From the NCBI GenBank assembly GCA_015489255.1, contig WGAD01000022.1:1-7551 (forward strand): a stretch of 7,551 nucleotides of DNA, read 5' to 3'. Under the pieces are notes generated by a model. The model made no database searches. It had not been told where the DNA came from and saw only the letters and a list, made by a program, of their open reading frames with translations. The position numbers were made by a program, and so were the translations under genes. Positions 1 through 5,578 of the stretch are shown here, piece by piece (position 1 is the stretch's first letter; every line of letters begins with the position of its first letter). Origin of the DNA: Anaerolineales bacterium. Lineage in GTDB: Bacteria; Chloroflexota; Anaerolineae; Anaerolineales; Villigracilaceae.

Positions 1-106
1 ATTTAAGCCACAAATGCGTGGAAGCCGAAGCGCAGGCCGACAAGGTCAACGCCAGCAAAACCAGCAGCAAAAACAAAGGCAAACGGAATTTCATTTCGGT
101 TTTCAT
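1..106 (-). CDS. 5' end of a predicted lipoprotein gene (cut by the window edge)
   Basis: Reading the minus strand from 106 gives an open frame of 35 codons that runs off the left edge. It begins MKTEMKFRLP, continues as a leucine-rich hydrophobic stretch (about residues 10-22) and reaches a lipobox, LSAC, with the cysteine at residue 25. This is a type II (lipoprotein) signal peptide, so the product should be exported and anchored by a lipid on that cysteine. The start ATG shares 4 nt (ATGA) with the stop of the TyrA-like gene, which implies a shared transcript and translational coupling. An AGG sits directly before the first ATG. The second in-frame ATG (codon 5) is an equally possible start, with AGGA about 11 nt upstream of it. 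The mature part is almost entirely outside the window, so no function can be given. Confidence 0.72.
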   Translation of the reverse strand, partial: MKTEMKFRLPLFLLLVLLALTLSACASASTHLWLK

Positions 107-999
107 CCTAAAAGCAAGGCCAGCGCTTCTTCGGCGCTCATCTCAGGCGGCAAGGCGACGGGTTCTTCCGCAACGGGCGCAATCCGTTGCCAGTAAGCAG
201 CGAAAGCTGCCTCGTTTTCCAGGGCCTGCCGCAGCCCGCCCAGCGCCGATTGTAAGGTTTGCAAGCCCCAAAGCGCCCGTTCCGGCTCCTGCAGGAGCGC
301 TTCGCGCAAGCTGTCGTCGTCATCGGGCTGCCCCATGCCGGCCGTCGCCCAGGCGAAAGGGCGAGCGGCCAGTTTTCGCCCATCGAACCAACCCGGCTGT
401 TCTACGGTGGCATTGAGCAAACCAAAGGAAAGCAGGCGGGGCAGCAGGTCGTAATGCGTGGTCAGGGCGTCCACCTGATCGGTCGGCAAGCGGCGCGTGC
501 GTGCCCCGCACAAGGCTGCCAGCGCGCGGGTAACATCCCAGGCGCGAGGCGTGAGACGCTCGTCCTCGCCGACCAGCCACAGCCCATTGCGAAAAAGGTC
601 AGCGCGCGGTTTGCCGCCGGCCTGCCGCAGCAGCGGCCAGAAGCCAGCGTATCCGATCGAGGGTGGCAGGAATTCCCGCACCCAGGCAGCAACCTGCTGC
701 CGCGCCGGCGCCGCGTCCAACACTACGGCGTCCGGGCGCAGCTCAGTGCCCAAAATGGACAAGGCTTCCGGCATGGCGCTGAGCGGCACCGCCAGGATGA
801 CCACATCCGCCCGCGAGACCGCCAGCGATAAATTGACCATCACTTTGTCGATGGCGCCCTGGGCGCGCGCCTTGCCGGCGACGGGCATCAGTTTGTCCAA
901 CCCAAGGCGGCGAATCTGCTGGCGGTAAGGGCGCAATGCCAGCCCCAGAGAAGCGCCGATCTGCCCCAACCCAACAATCGTTATTTGCATCGCTTTCAT
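103..999 (-). CDS. TyrA-like NAD-binding dehydrogenase (prephenate dehydrogenase family) with atypical active site
   Basis: The 298-residue protein opens with a Rossmann NAD(P) motif, GLGQIG at residues 10-15, and an acid at the probable end of beta-2 (D35), which favours NAD. ADVVILAVP (64-72) and LFRNGLWLV (135-143) match the layout of prephenate/arogenate dehydrogenases, as does the overall length. The catalytic part does not match. Where the family has a D-V-G-S-V-K block this protein has DAAPAR (95-100). Where it has HP it has W121-P122. Where it has HD followed by SHLPH it has V176-D177 and D184-L-L-P-R188. Prephenate oxidation is therefore doubtful; a related dehydrogenase on another substrate, or a non-catalytic role, is possible. 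The start at 999 is the first ATG; codon 4 is an alternative, and neither has a strong ribosome site (GAAAG is present). A terminator lies just upstream and a lipoprotein gene overlaps the stop. The family is fairly certain, the activity is not. Confidence 0.82.
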   Translation of the reverse strand: MKAMQITIVGLGQIGASLGLALRPYRQQIRRLGLDKLMPVAGKARAQGAIDKVMVNLSLAVSRADVVILAVPLSAMPEALSILGTELRPDAVVLDAAPARQQVAAWVREFLPPSIGYAGFWPLLRQAGGKPRADLFRNGLWLVGEDERLTPRAWDVTRALAALCGARTRRLPTDQVDALTTHYDLLPRLLSFGLLNATVEQPGWFDGRKLAARPFAWATAGMGQPDDDDSLREALLQEPERALWGLQTLQSALGGLRQALENEAAFAAYWQRIAPVAEEPVALPPEMSAEEALALLLG

Positions 1000-1013
1000 C
1001 TTTCGCTTTCAAC

Positions 1014-1046
1014 AAAAAAGGGGAGGCACAGTTTCCTGAACCTCCC
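1014..1046 (-). terminator. intrinsic (rho-independent) terminator of the opp operon
   Basis: On the minus strand GGGAGG (1046-1041) pairs with CCTCCC (1026-1021). Inside this, after one U-G wobble and one U-U mismatch, CAG (1038-1036) pairs with CTG (1031-1029) around a GAAA tetraloop (1035-1032). A run of six T follows at 1019-1014. There is no T-run on the other side, so it acts only on leftward transcription. It begins 22 nt after the stop of the SH3-like lipoprotein gene and its T-run ends 14 nt before the TyrA-like start codon. Confidence 0.85.
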
Positions 1047-1068
1047 TCTGGACTGCGGGAAAATCTGC

Positions 1069-1443
1069 CTACGGCGCTTCCTGGCTGATGTTTTCCTCTG
1101 GCACCCAGCCGGTACCGGCAGAGGCCTTGATCTGATACCAGATTACGCCATCCACCTGGGAGACCTGCAAAATCTCCACCTCTGCGCCGCGTTCCTGCGC
1201 CGTGACGATCTTCTTGCTGCCTGGCGCGTCGAAGATGTTGACCAGGTAGCTGCGATTGATCAGGTAGGCGGTATCGCCCGGCTGCAAGGTGTCGCTGCCA
1301 GCAGCCGATTCAATCGTCGGCACGGCAGTGGGCATTGCCGAGGCCGTCGCTTCAGCTGGCGTCAGAATCTTGCCTGCCTTGCTGCAAGCCAGCGAGGTGA
1401 GCACCAGCAGCAAGAGCGTCAGCAAAAGGGTGTACTTTTTCAT
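1069..1443 (-). CDS. small SH3-like domain lipoprotein, last gene of the opp operon
   Basis: A 124-residue protein with a lysine start, a leucine-rich membrane segment (about 5-16) and a lipobox, SLAC, with the cysteine at residue 20: an exported lipoprotein. Residues 21-52 are a low-complexity Ala/Thr/Pro/Ser linker. Residues about 59-118 resemble a bacterial SH3 (SH3b) fold, judging by the YLINRSYLVNIFDAPGSKK segment, the alternating hydrophobic pattern, and the VIWYQIKA...GTGWVPEENI ending typical of that family. SH3b domains in other bacteria often bind cell-wall peptides; what this one binds is unknown. The gene starts 3 nt after the oppC stop with a strong ribosome site (AAGGA, 8 nt away) lying inside the last oppC codons, and is followed by the operon terminator. 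Co-expression with the peptide importer is therefore very likely. The lipoprotein call is strong; the SH3b call is by eye. Confidence 0.8.
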   Translation of the reverse strand: MKKYTLLLTLLLLVLTSLACSKAGKILTPAEATASAMPTAVPTIESAAGSDTLQPGDTAYLINRSYLVNIFDAPGSKKIVTAQERGAEVEILQVSQVDGVIWYQIKASAGTGWVPEENISQEAP

Positions 1444-1446
1444 GCT

Positions 1447-2490
1447 CTATTTCCTTCCGCGCAAACGGGTATCGAAAGCGTCGCGCAGGCCATCGCCCAT
1501 GAAGTTAAAGGCCAGGGTCAGCAAGGCCAGCGCCGAGCCCGGCAGCAAGACCAGCCAGGGTTTGGAGCGGAAGCCGGCATACCCCTCGTTGATCATCGCG
1601 CCCCAGGAGGGCGTGGGAGGATCGACGCCCAGGCCGATGAACGAGAGCGCCGCTTCCAGGAAGATGTACCCGGGAATGGCCATCGATTCGGCAATCAGCA
1701 AAGGCCCCAGCACGTTGGGGATCAGGTGTTTGAAGATGATGTGCGTATGCGTGCCGCCCAGGGCGCGGGCCGCTTCCACAAACTCTTTTTGCTTGTAAGA
1801 AAGCACCTGGCCGCGCGCGAGGCGCGCCATACCGATCCAGTTCAGCGCGCCGATGGCGATGAAGACGAAGAGCAGGCCGCCAGTGGCTTTATTGAGCACG
1901 ATCAGCGTGCCCATAAAGCCGGTCGTCACCCCTTGTCTTGCCAGGGCTTTGAAGTACACCGTCATCAGGATGATGATAGGCAGCAACGGGATGGCATAGA
2001 GGAAATCCACAATGCGCATCATGATATCGTCCACCTTGCCGCCCACGTAGCCAGAAATGGTGCCGTATACCGTGCCGATGATGATGCTGACGGTCGAGGC
2101 GATCAAAGCCACCGAAAGCGAAACGCGCGCGCCATACACCACCCGGCTCCACAGATCGCGCCCCAGCGGATCGGAGCCGAAGAAGAAGATGGTGCAGCCC
2201 CATTCCAGCGGCGTGTTGTACCAGTGGCAGTACTTCTCGGCGTAATCGGTCGTGATGTTGTACCCGGTCATCGGGCGGGCGCGGCTCTGCGAAAGGTTCT
2301 GCTGCGCGTAATCGTAGGGCGTAAAGACGGGGGCGAAGATCGCCATGATAACAACGATCAGGACGAAGATCAGCCCCGCGACCGCAATTTTGTTGCGGCG
2401 AAATTCGCGAACCGCATCCTGGAAGGGGCTGCGCCCCTTGCCAAACTGAAGTTCCTGTTCCTGCACTTTAGACAAGTCTTTTACAGCCAT
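1447..2490 (-). CDS. oppC: oligopeptide/dipeptide ABC transporter, OppC/DppC-type permease
   Basis: An integral membrane subunit of 347 residues that forms the import channel with the OppB-like protein. The order is typical of the family: a cytoplasmic N-terminus with SPFQDAVREFRRNK before the first membrane helix (about 36-56), an external loop, the conserved GSDPLGRDLWSRVVYGAR (105-122), then five further helices to about 332. The EAA coupling motif that docks on the ATPases is EAARALGG at 239-246, ending near IPN (257-259). SFIGLGVDPPTPSWG (283-297) is a hallmark near the end. It is longer than a usual OppC of about 300 residues: the first external loop has an extra stretch with C88 and C99, and there is added sequence around 181-206. 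The start at 2490 has AGGA about 10 nt upstream. The peptide class (oligo- or dipeptide) cannot be read from this subunit. Confidence 0.95.
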   Translation of the reverse strand: MAVKDLSKVQEQELQFGKGRSPFQDAVREFRRNKIAVAGLIFVLIVVIMAIFAPVFTPYDYAQQNLSQSRARPMTGYNITTDYAEKYCHWYNTPLEWGCTIFFFGSDPLGRDLWSRVVYGARVSLSVALIASTVSIIIGTVYGTISGYVGGKVDDIMMRIVDFLYAIPLLPIIILMTVYFKALARQGVTTGFMGTLIVLNKATGGLLFVFIAIGALNWIGMARLARGQVLSYKQKEFVEAARALGGTHTHIIFKHLIPNVLGPLLIAESMAIPGYIFLEAALSFIGLGVDPPTPSWGAMINEGYAGFRSKPWLVLLPGSALALLTLAFNFMGDGLRDAFDTRLRGRK

Positions 2491-2504
2491 GTGGTCTCTA
2501 TCCT

Positions 2505-3476
2505 TTAATCGTAGCGGATGCGTGGGTCGAGCCAGGCGTAGATGATATCCACCAGCAGGTTGCCAAACACCAGCAAGATGCCGTACAACAGCACCAGGCT
2601 GGTTTGCAGGAAGTATTCCCGCTCGCTAATGCTGTTCACAAAACGGCGCCCCATGCCATTGATGGCGAAGATCTGCTCCGTAATGAATGAGCCAGTCACC
2701 GCACCGGCCAGCAAGGGGCCGAGGATGGTTGCCACGGGAATCAGGGAGTTTTTCAACGCGTGGACGACAATCACCGTGCGTTCCCGCAAGCCTTTGGCGC
2801 GCGCCGTGCGGATGTAATCGGAGGAGAGAACTTCCAGCAGGCCAGCGCGCGTCAAGCGGGCAATGCCGGCGGCCATGCCCGTGCCCAGGGTGAAGACGGG
2901 CATGATGGCGTGCAAGAAAAAGTCTTTGGTCAAAGGCGGGAAGATGCCCAGGAAGAAGGGTGGCTTAGCGCCCCAGAAGGCAATCGGCAGGATCTGATAT
3001 TTAACCCCGAAAGTGTAAATCAGCACCGGACCCAGCACAAGGGAGGGCACCGATACCCCGATGACCGCCAGGAAGGTGGCGGTGTAATCGATGACGGTAT
3101 TGTGGAACAAGGCCGCAATAATGCCCAGCGGGATGCCCAAAACAAACCCCAACAACACCGACATCATCCCCAGTTGGATGGATACAGGGAACGTATCCGC
3201 GATGATGTCGTTCACCGTGCGCCCCGGCTGGCGCAGCATTGGGCCGAAATCGCCGCGCAGCAGGTTCCAAGTGTATTGGAAGAACTGCTCGTACAGCGGT
3301 TTATCCAGGCCGTAACGGCGTTCCAACAACAGACGCATTTGTTCCGGCATCGCTTTGGTACCCACGTTATCGAAAGGGCCGCCCGGCATGGCCTGCACCA
3401 GCACGAAGGTCACCAAAACCATCAGGAAAATCACCGGAATCGCAACCAGGGTGCGGCGGATGATGTACTTTAGCAT
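2505..3476 (-). CDS. oppB: oligopeptide/dipeptide ABC transporter, OppB/DppB-type permease
   Basis: An integral membrane channel subunit of 323 residues, a normal length for the family. It starts MLKYIIRRTL followed by helix 1 (about 10-30), and has GDFGPML (75-81) in the external loop. Helices lie near 98-122, 133-158, 186-206, 243-265 and 288-315. The cytoplasmic coupling loop is DYIRTARAKGL (220-230), followed by HALKNSLIPV (239-248), and the protein ends with the family signature WLDPRIRY (315-322). The frame stays open upstream to a TTG at 3509, but the ATG at 3476 was chosen because GGAG lies 5 nt before it and because family members begin exactly here. It precedes oppC by 14 nt, so the two permeases are made together. 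It should pair with OppC and contact the OppD/OppF ATPases. Confidence 0.95.
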   Translation of the reverse strand: MLKYIIRRTLVAIPVIFLMVLVTFVLVQAMPGGPFDNVGTKAMPEQMRLLLERRYGLDKPLYEQFFQYTWNLLRGDFGPMLRQPGRTVNDIIADTFPVSIQLGMMSVLLGFVLGIPLGIIAALFHNTVIDYTATFLAVIGVSVPSLVLGPVLIYTFGVKYQILPIAFWGAKPPFFLGIFPPLTKDFFLHAIMPVFTLGTGMAAGIARLTRAGLLEVLSSDYIRTARAKGLRERTVIVVHALKNSLIPVATILGPLLAGAVTGSFITEQIFAINGMGRRFVNSISEREYFLQTSLVLLYGILLVFGNLLVDIIYAWLDPRIRYD

Positions 3477-3480
3477 GTCA

Positions 3481-3485
3481 TCTCC
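3481..3485 (-). promoter_or_regulatory. ribosome binding site that fixes the oppB start
   Basis: The minus strand reads GGAGA, with the GGAG core 5 nt before the ATG at 3476. The upstream in-frame TTG at 3509 has no comparable site, so this decides the start of the permease. Confidence 0.7.
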
Positions 3486-3576
3486 ATTTTTTCTGTGGTG
3501 TGCGTGCAAACAAAAGAAAACATGACAAAATAATGGCTTGCAGAACGTTCAAAGCACGCGCCCACATTCAGGGAAG

Positions 3577-3602
3577 GGAGGCGTGGCCGAAGCCACGCCT
3601 CC
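3577..3602 (-). promoter_or_regulatory. stable UUCG-capped hairpin in the oppA-oppB gap
   Basis: The minus-strand RNA forms a perfect 11-bp stem (3602-3592 with 3587-3577) closed by a C(UUCG)G loop (3591-3588), one of the most stable RNA caps known. It starts 42 nt past the oppA stop in the 168-nt gap before oppB. The bases after it (CTTCCCTGAATG) contain no run of U, so it is not a standard terminator. By analogy with hairpins after binding-protein genes in other importer operons, it probably protects the oppA mRNA 3' end or causes partial termination. The rest of the gap is AT-richer with no promoter I can defend. Confidence 0.75.
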
Positions 3603-3644
3603 TGATTTGACAAACTCACAACAGAGCAATATAGCGCCGAAGCA

Positions 3645-5480
3645 CTAGTTGCCCTGGGCAGCCTGCTTGGCCTCCCAATCAATGGTCCAGTTGTACCATT
3701 GGTCGCCACCGAACAGCGCCGGGGTGTAGGACAGCCAGCTGTGCTGCGCGGAGTAGCCGATGCGCAGGAAGATCGGCATGAAGGGGAATTCGCCTTCGGG
3801 GCCGAAGAACGCTTCTTCGATCTGGCGGTACAGCTCAATGCGCTTCGCCGGATCCTGCTCTTCGCGCGCCTGCTCGATCATGGCGTCGATGTCGTTGCAT
3901 TCGCGTTTGATGCGGTTGGTGTTGTTGCAGTGCAGCACGTCGCCAACCCAGTTGTTTTCGTCGCCGTAGTCGGGGCCCCAGCCCAGGGTCCACATGTGCG
4001 GGGCGGTGTCGTCATCGGCGGCGGTGGAGGTCAGCAAATCGCTGAAGGACTGCTGTTCGATCTGGATCAAGGCCGGATCGCAGCCCAGGTTTTCTTCCCA
4101 CTGCTTCTGCGCGAATTCAATCCAGTTGAGGGTGGACTGACCGCTGTAGCCCAACAGGGTGACCTGCGGGAAGCCTTCGCAGTTCGGGTAACCGGCGGCT
4201 TCCATTTCGGCGCGCGCGTATTCGGGGTCGAAGCCCACGCCCACTTCGTCAATCGGCGGAGCGCCGAAGATGCCCGGAGGCGCGAAGTGCTTCATGGGCA
4301 GGCCCTGGCCCTGGCGGACGGTGTCGATGAAGGCCTGGCGGTCGAAGGCGGCGCTGAAGGCGCGGCGCACGTGGACGTTGTCGAACGGCGGTTTGGTCAT
4401 GCGGAAGGCGATGTAGAACACGGCCAGGTCGGGGATCTGGACGGTCTCATCCGGATACTGTTCCAGGTGGGCCTGCAGTTCCTCATCGGGGATGCCGCTG
4501 GTGTCCACTTCGTTGTTCAGCCACAGGGCGTAGCCGGTGGTCACATCGGGCACCACGTTGACGATCACGCGGTCGATGTTACCCGTGCCGCGCATATCTT
4601 CTGGCATCAGCGGGTTGCGCAGGGCTTCGCGGCTCACGCCATGATCCCAAACGGCCAGCACGTAGCGGCCATTGGTGACGATGTTTTCGGCCTCGATCCA
4701 CTGGTCGCCATATTCCTCGATCGCCCAGGAGGGCACCGCGGACAGGGTCCACATGGAGGTCATCTGCATGAAGTAGGCGGCGGGGAAGGCCAGCTGGATT
4801 TCCAGCGTGGATTCATCCAACGCCTTGACGCCGATGGCATCGAACATTTCCTGCGGGATGTTTTCCACATCTTCGTAATACAGCACGTCTTCGCAGCCCA
4901 CGATTTGCGGCGCGATCACGCTGCTGTAGTAGGAACCCAGGTTCGGGTTGCAGGCGCGCTTGATGCCATACTCAAAATCGTAGGCGGTGACGAAGCGCGG
5001 GTTGCCCTCGGCATCCACTTCCTGGCGCACAACGCCTTCATCGGCGTAGTAGCGCACCCAGGGGATGTCGTTGCGGATCGTGAAGGTGTAGGTCATGCCA
5101 TCTTCGCTGACCTCCCACGAAGAAGCCGCTTCGGGGATGATTTCCGTGGTTTCCAGATCGACGTTGGTCAGCTGAACGAACAGGTTTTCGATGTAGCCGA
5201 TCGAGACGACGTCTTCACCCAGCTGGGGGTCAAGGGTCGGGATCTCGGTCGTGGAGTAACCGTTGTAGGTCACCGGGTTGTCCATGTTGACCGGCGCTTC
5301 CATCGGGCCCATCGGCTCCTCGGTGGCCGGAGCTTCCGTCGCCGGAGCTTCGGTCGCCGGGGCCTCAGTGGCCGGCGCTTCGGTGGCCGGCGCTTCGGTC
5401 GTCGGACCGCAAGCAGCCAGCACCATGCTGCTGATGACCAGCAGCGCGAAGATCGTCAGGAACATCTTATTGATCTTCAT
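3645..5480 (-). CDS. oppA: peptide ABC transporter substrate-binding lipoprotein (SBP family 5, OppA/DppA-like)
   Basis: The extracytoplasmic receptor of the importer, 611 residues. Residues 1-24 are a lipoprotein signal peptide ending in VLAAC with C24 as the lipid anchor. A spacer of five EAPAT repeats follows (29-53), then the family 5 solute-binding fold: YNGYSTTEIPTLDPQLGED (72-90), AASSWEVSEDGMTYTFTIR (118-136), TAYDFEYGIKRA (165-176), NGRYVL (270-275), VRRAFSAAFDRQAF (371-384), and the late WTLGWGPDYGDENNW (497-511). Six further cysteines (177, 196, 434, 467, 518, 528) sit in three close pairs and may form disulfides. The ATG at 5480 has GGAAGGAG 8 nt upstream. The gene lies between the ATPase and permease genes and is flanked by RNA hairpins on both sides. 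The ligand could be peptides or, as in some family members, sugars or other solutes; the opp-type partners favour peptides. Confidence 0.95.
   Translation of the reverse strand: MKINKMFLTIFALLVISSMVLAACGPTTEAPATEAPATEAPATEAPATEAPATEEPMGPMEAPVNMDNPVTYNGYSTTEIPTLDPQLGEDVVSIGYIENLFVQLTNVDLETTEIIPEAASSWEVSEDGMTYTFTIRNDIPWVRYYADEGVVRQEVDAEGNPRFVTAYDFEYGIKRACNPNLGSYYSSVIAPQIVGCEDVLYYEDVENIPQEMFDAIGVKALDESTLEIQLAFPAAYFMQMTSMWTLSAVPSWAIEEYGDQWIEAENIVTNGRYVLAVWDHGVSREALRNPLMPEDMRGTGNIDRVIVNVVPDVTTGYALWLNNEVDTSGIPDEELQAHLEQYPDETVQIPDLAVFYIAFRMTKPPFDNVHVRRAFSAAFDRQAFIDTVRQGQGLPMKHFAPPGIFGAPPIDEVGVGFDPEYARAEMEAAGYPNCEGFPQVTLLGYSGQSTLNWIEFAQKQWEENLGCDPALIQIEQQSFSDLLTSTAADDDTAPHMWTLGWGPDYGDENNWVGDVLHCNNTNRIKRECNDIDAMIEQAREEQDPAKRIELYRQIEEAFFGPEGEFPFMPIFLRIGYSAQHSWLSYTPALFGGDQWYNWTIDWEAKQAAQGN
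5322..5396 (-). repeat. five 15-nt tandem repeats encoding the EAPAT linker
   Basis: Five 15-base units run head to tail inside the binding-protein gene, each coding for EAPAT on the minus strand, directly after the lipid-anchor region. The units differ almost only at third codon positions (for example GCC/GCG/GCT alanine, ACC/ACG/ACT threonine), so the peptide is uniform while the DNA has drifted. The stretch probably acts as a flexible spacer holding the receptor away from the membrane. Confidence 0.9.
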
Positions 5481-5488
5481 ATGGTCTT

Positions 5489-5496
5489 CTCCTTCC
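5489..5496 (-). promoter_or_regulatory. strong ribosome binding site of the binding-protein gene
   Basis: The minus strand reads GGAAGGAG, a near-ideal Shine-Dalgarno sequence 8 nt before the ATG at 5480. It is the strongest such site seen in the window, which fits the need for excess binding protein over membrane subunits. Confidence 0.7.
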
Positions 5497-5521
5497 TTCT
5501 ACAGGATACTGAAAGTCTGTG

Positions 5522-5571
5522 ACCTGACGCGCCGCCAGGCCAGGTATCGCGTCGGGGCAGGCCCCAACGCG
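5522..5571 (-). promoter_or_regulatory. two adjacent stem-loops in the oppF-oppA gap
   Basis: The first hairpin in the minus-strand RNA pairs 5571-5562 with 5557-5548, a 10-bp stem with one G-U wobble and a CCUG loop. The second pairs 5545-5539 with 5528-5522, a 7-bp stem with one G-U wobble and a loop of 10 nt. In each, the wobble would be an A-C mismatch on the plus strand, which supports a role in the leftward transcript. Neither is followed by a U-run. They lie within the 98-nt gap, 8 nt past the oppF stop and upstream of the oppA ribosome site. Likely roles are partial termination, an RNA processing or stability element, or part of a leader; I found no convincing promoter here. Confidence 0.6.
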
Positions 5572-5578
5572 GAACACC

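Noticed and set aside
985..2508. A 507-codon plus-strand open frame across the oppC and SH3-like genes
   Set aside because: It spans two recognised minus-strand genes and the gap between them, has a charged low-complexity composition with no domain, and is a shadow of those genes.
3477..3509. An 11-codon N-terminal extension of oppB from a TTG at 3509
   Set aside because: There is no good ribosome site before it, the added residues are not like the family, and the ATG at 3476 has a well-placed GGAG and a typical N-terminus.
3510..3576. A possible promoter (TTGAAC with a distant AT-rich box) and the GAACGTTC palindrome upstream of oppB
   Set aside because: The spacing is wrong for a -10 element with any decent match, and a single 8-base palindrome is expected by chance, so neither is supported as a regulatory site.
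5481..5521. A possible oppA promoter with a TATCCT -10-like element
   Set aside because: There is no recognisable -35 element at 16-18 nt, and the hexamer match alone is too weak.
3699..5522. A 607-codon open frame on the plus strand antisense to the binding-protein gene
   Set aside because: It mirrors the real gene codon by codon, lacks recognisable domains, and is rich in His, Arg, Val and Gly as expected from the complement of GC-rich coding sequence. The opposite strand has a signal peptide, lipobox and family motifs.
5548..5571. An intrinsic terminator after oppF
   Set aside because: The stem is strong but no U-run follows on the leftward transcript, and the operon continues into its own receptor gene; it is listed as a regulatory stem-loop instead.
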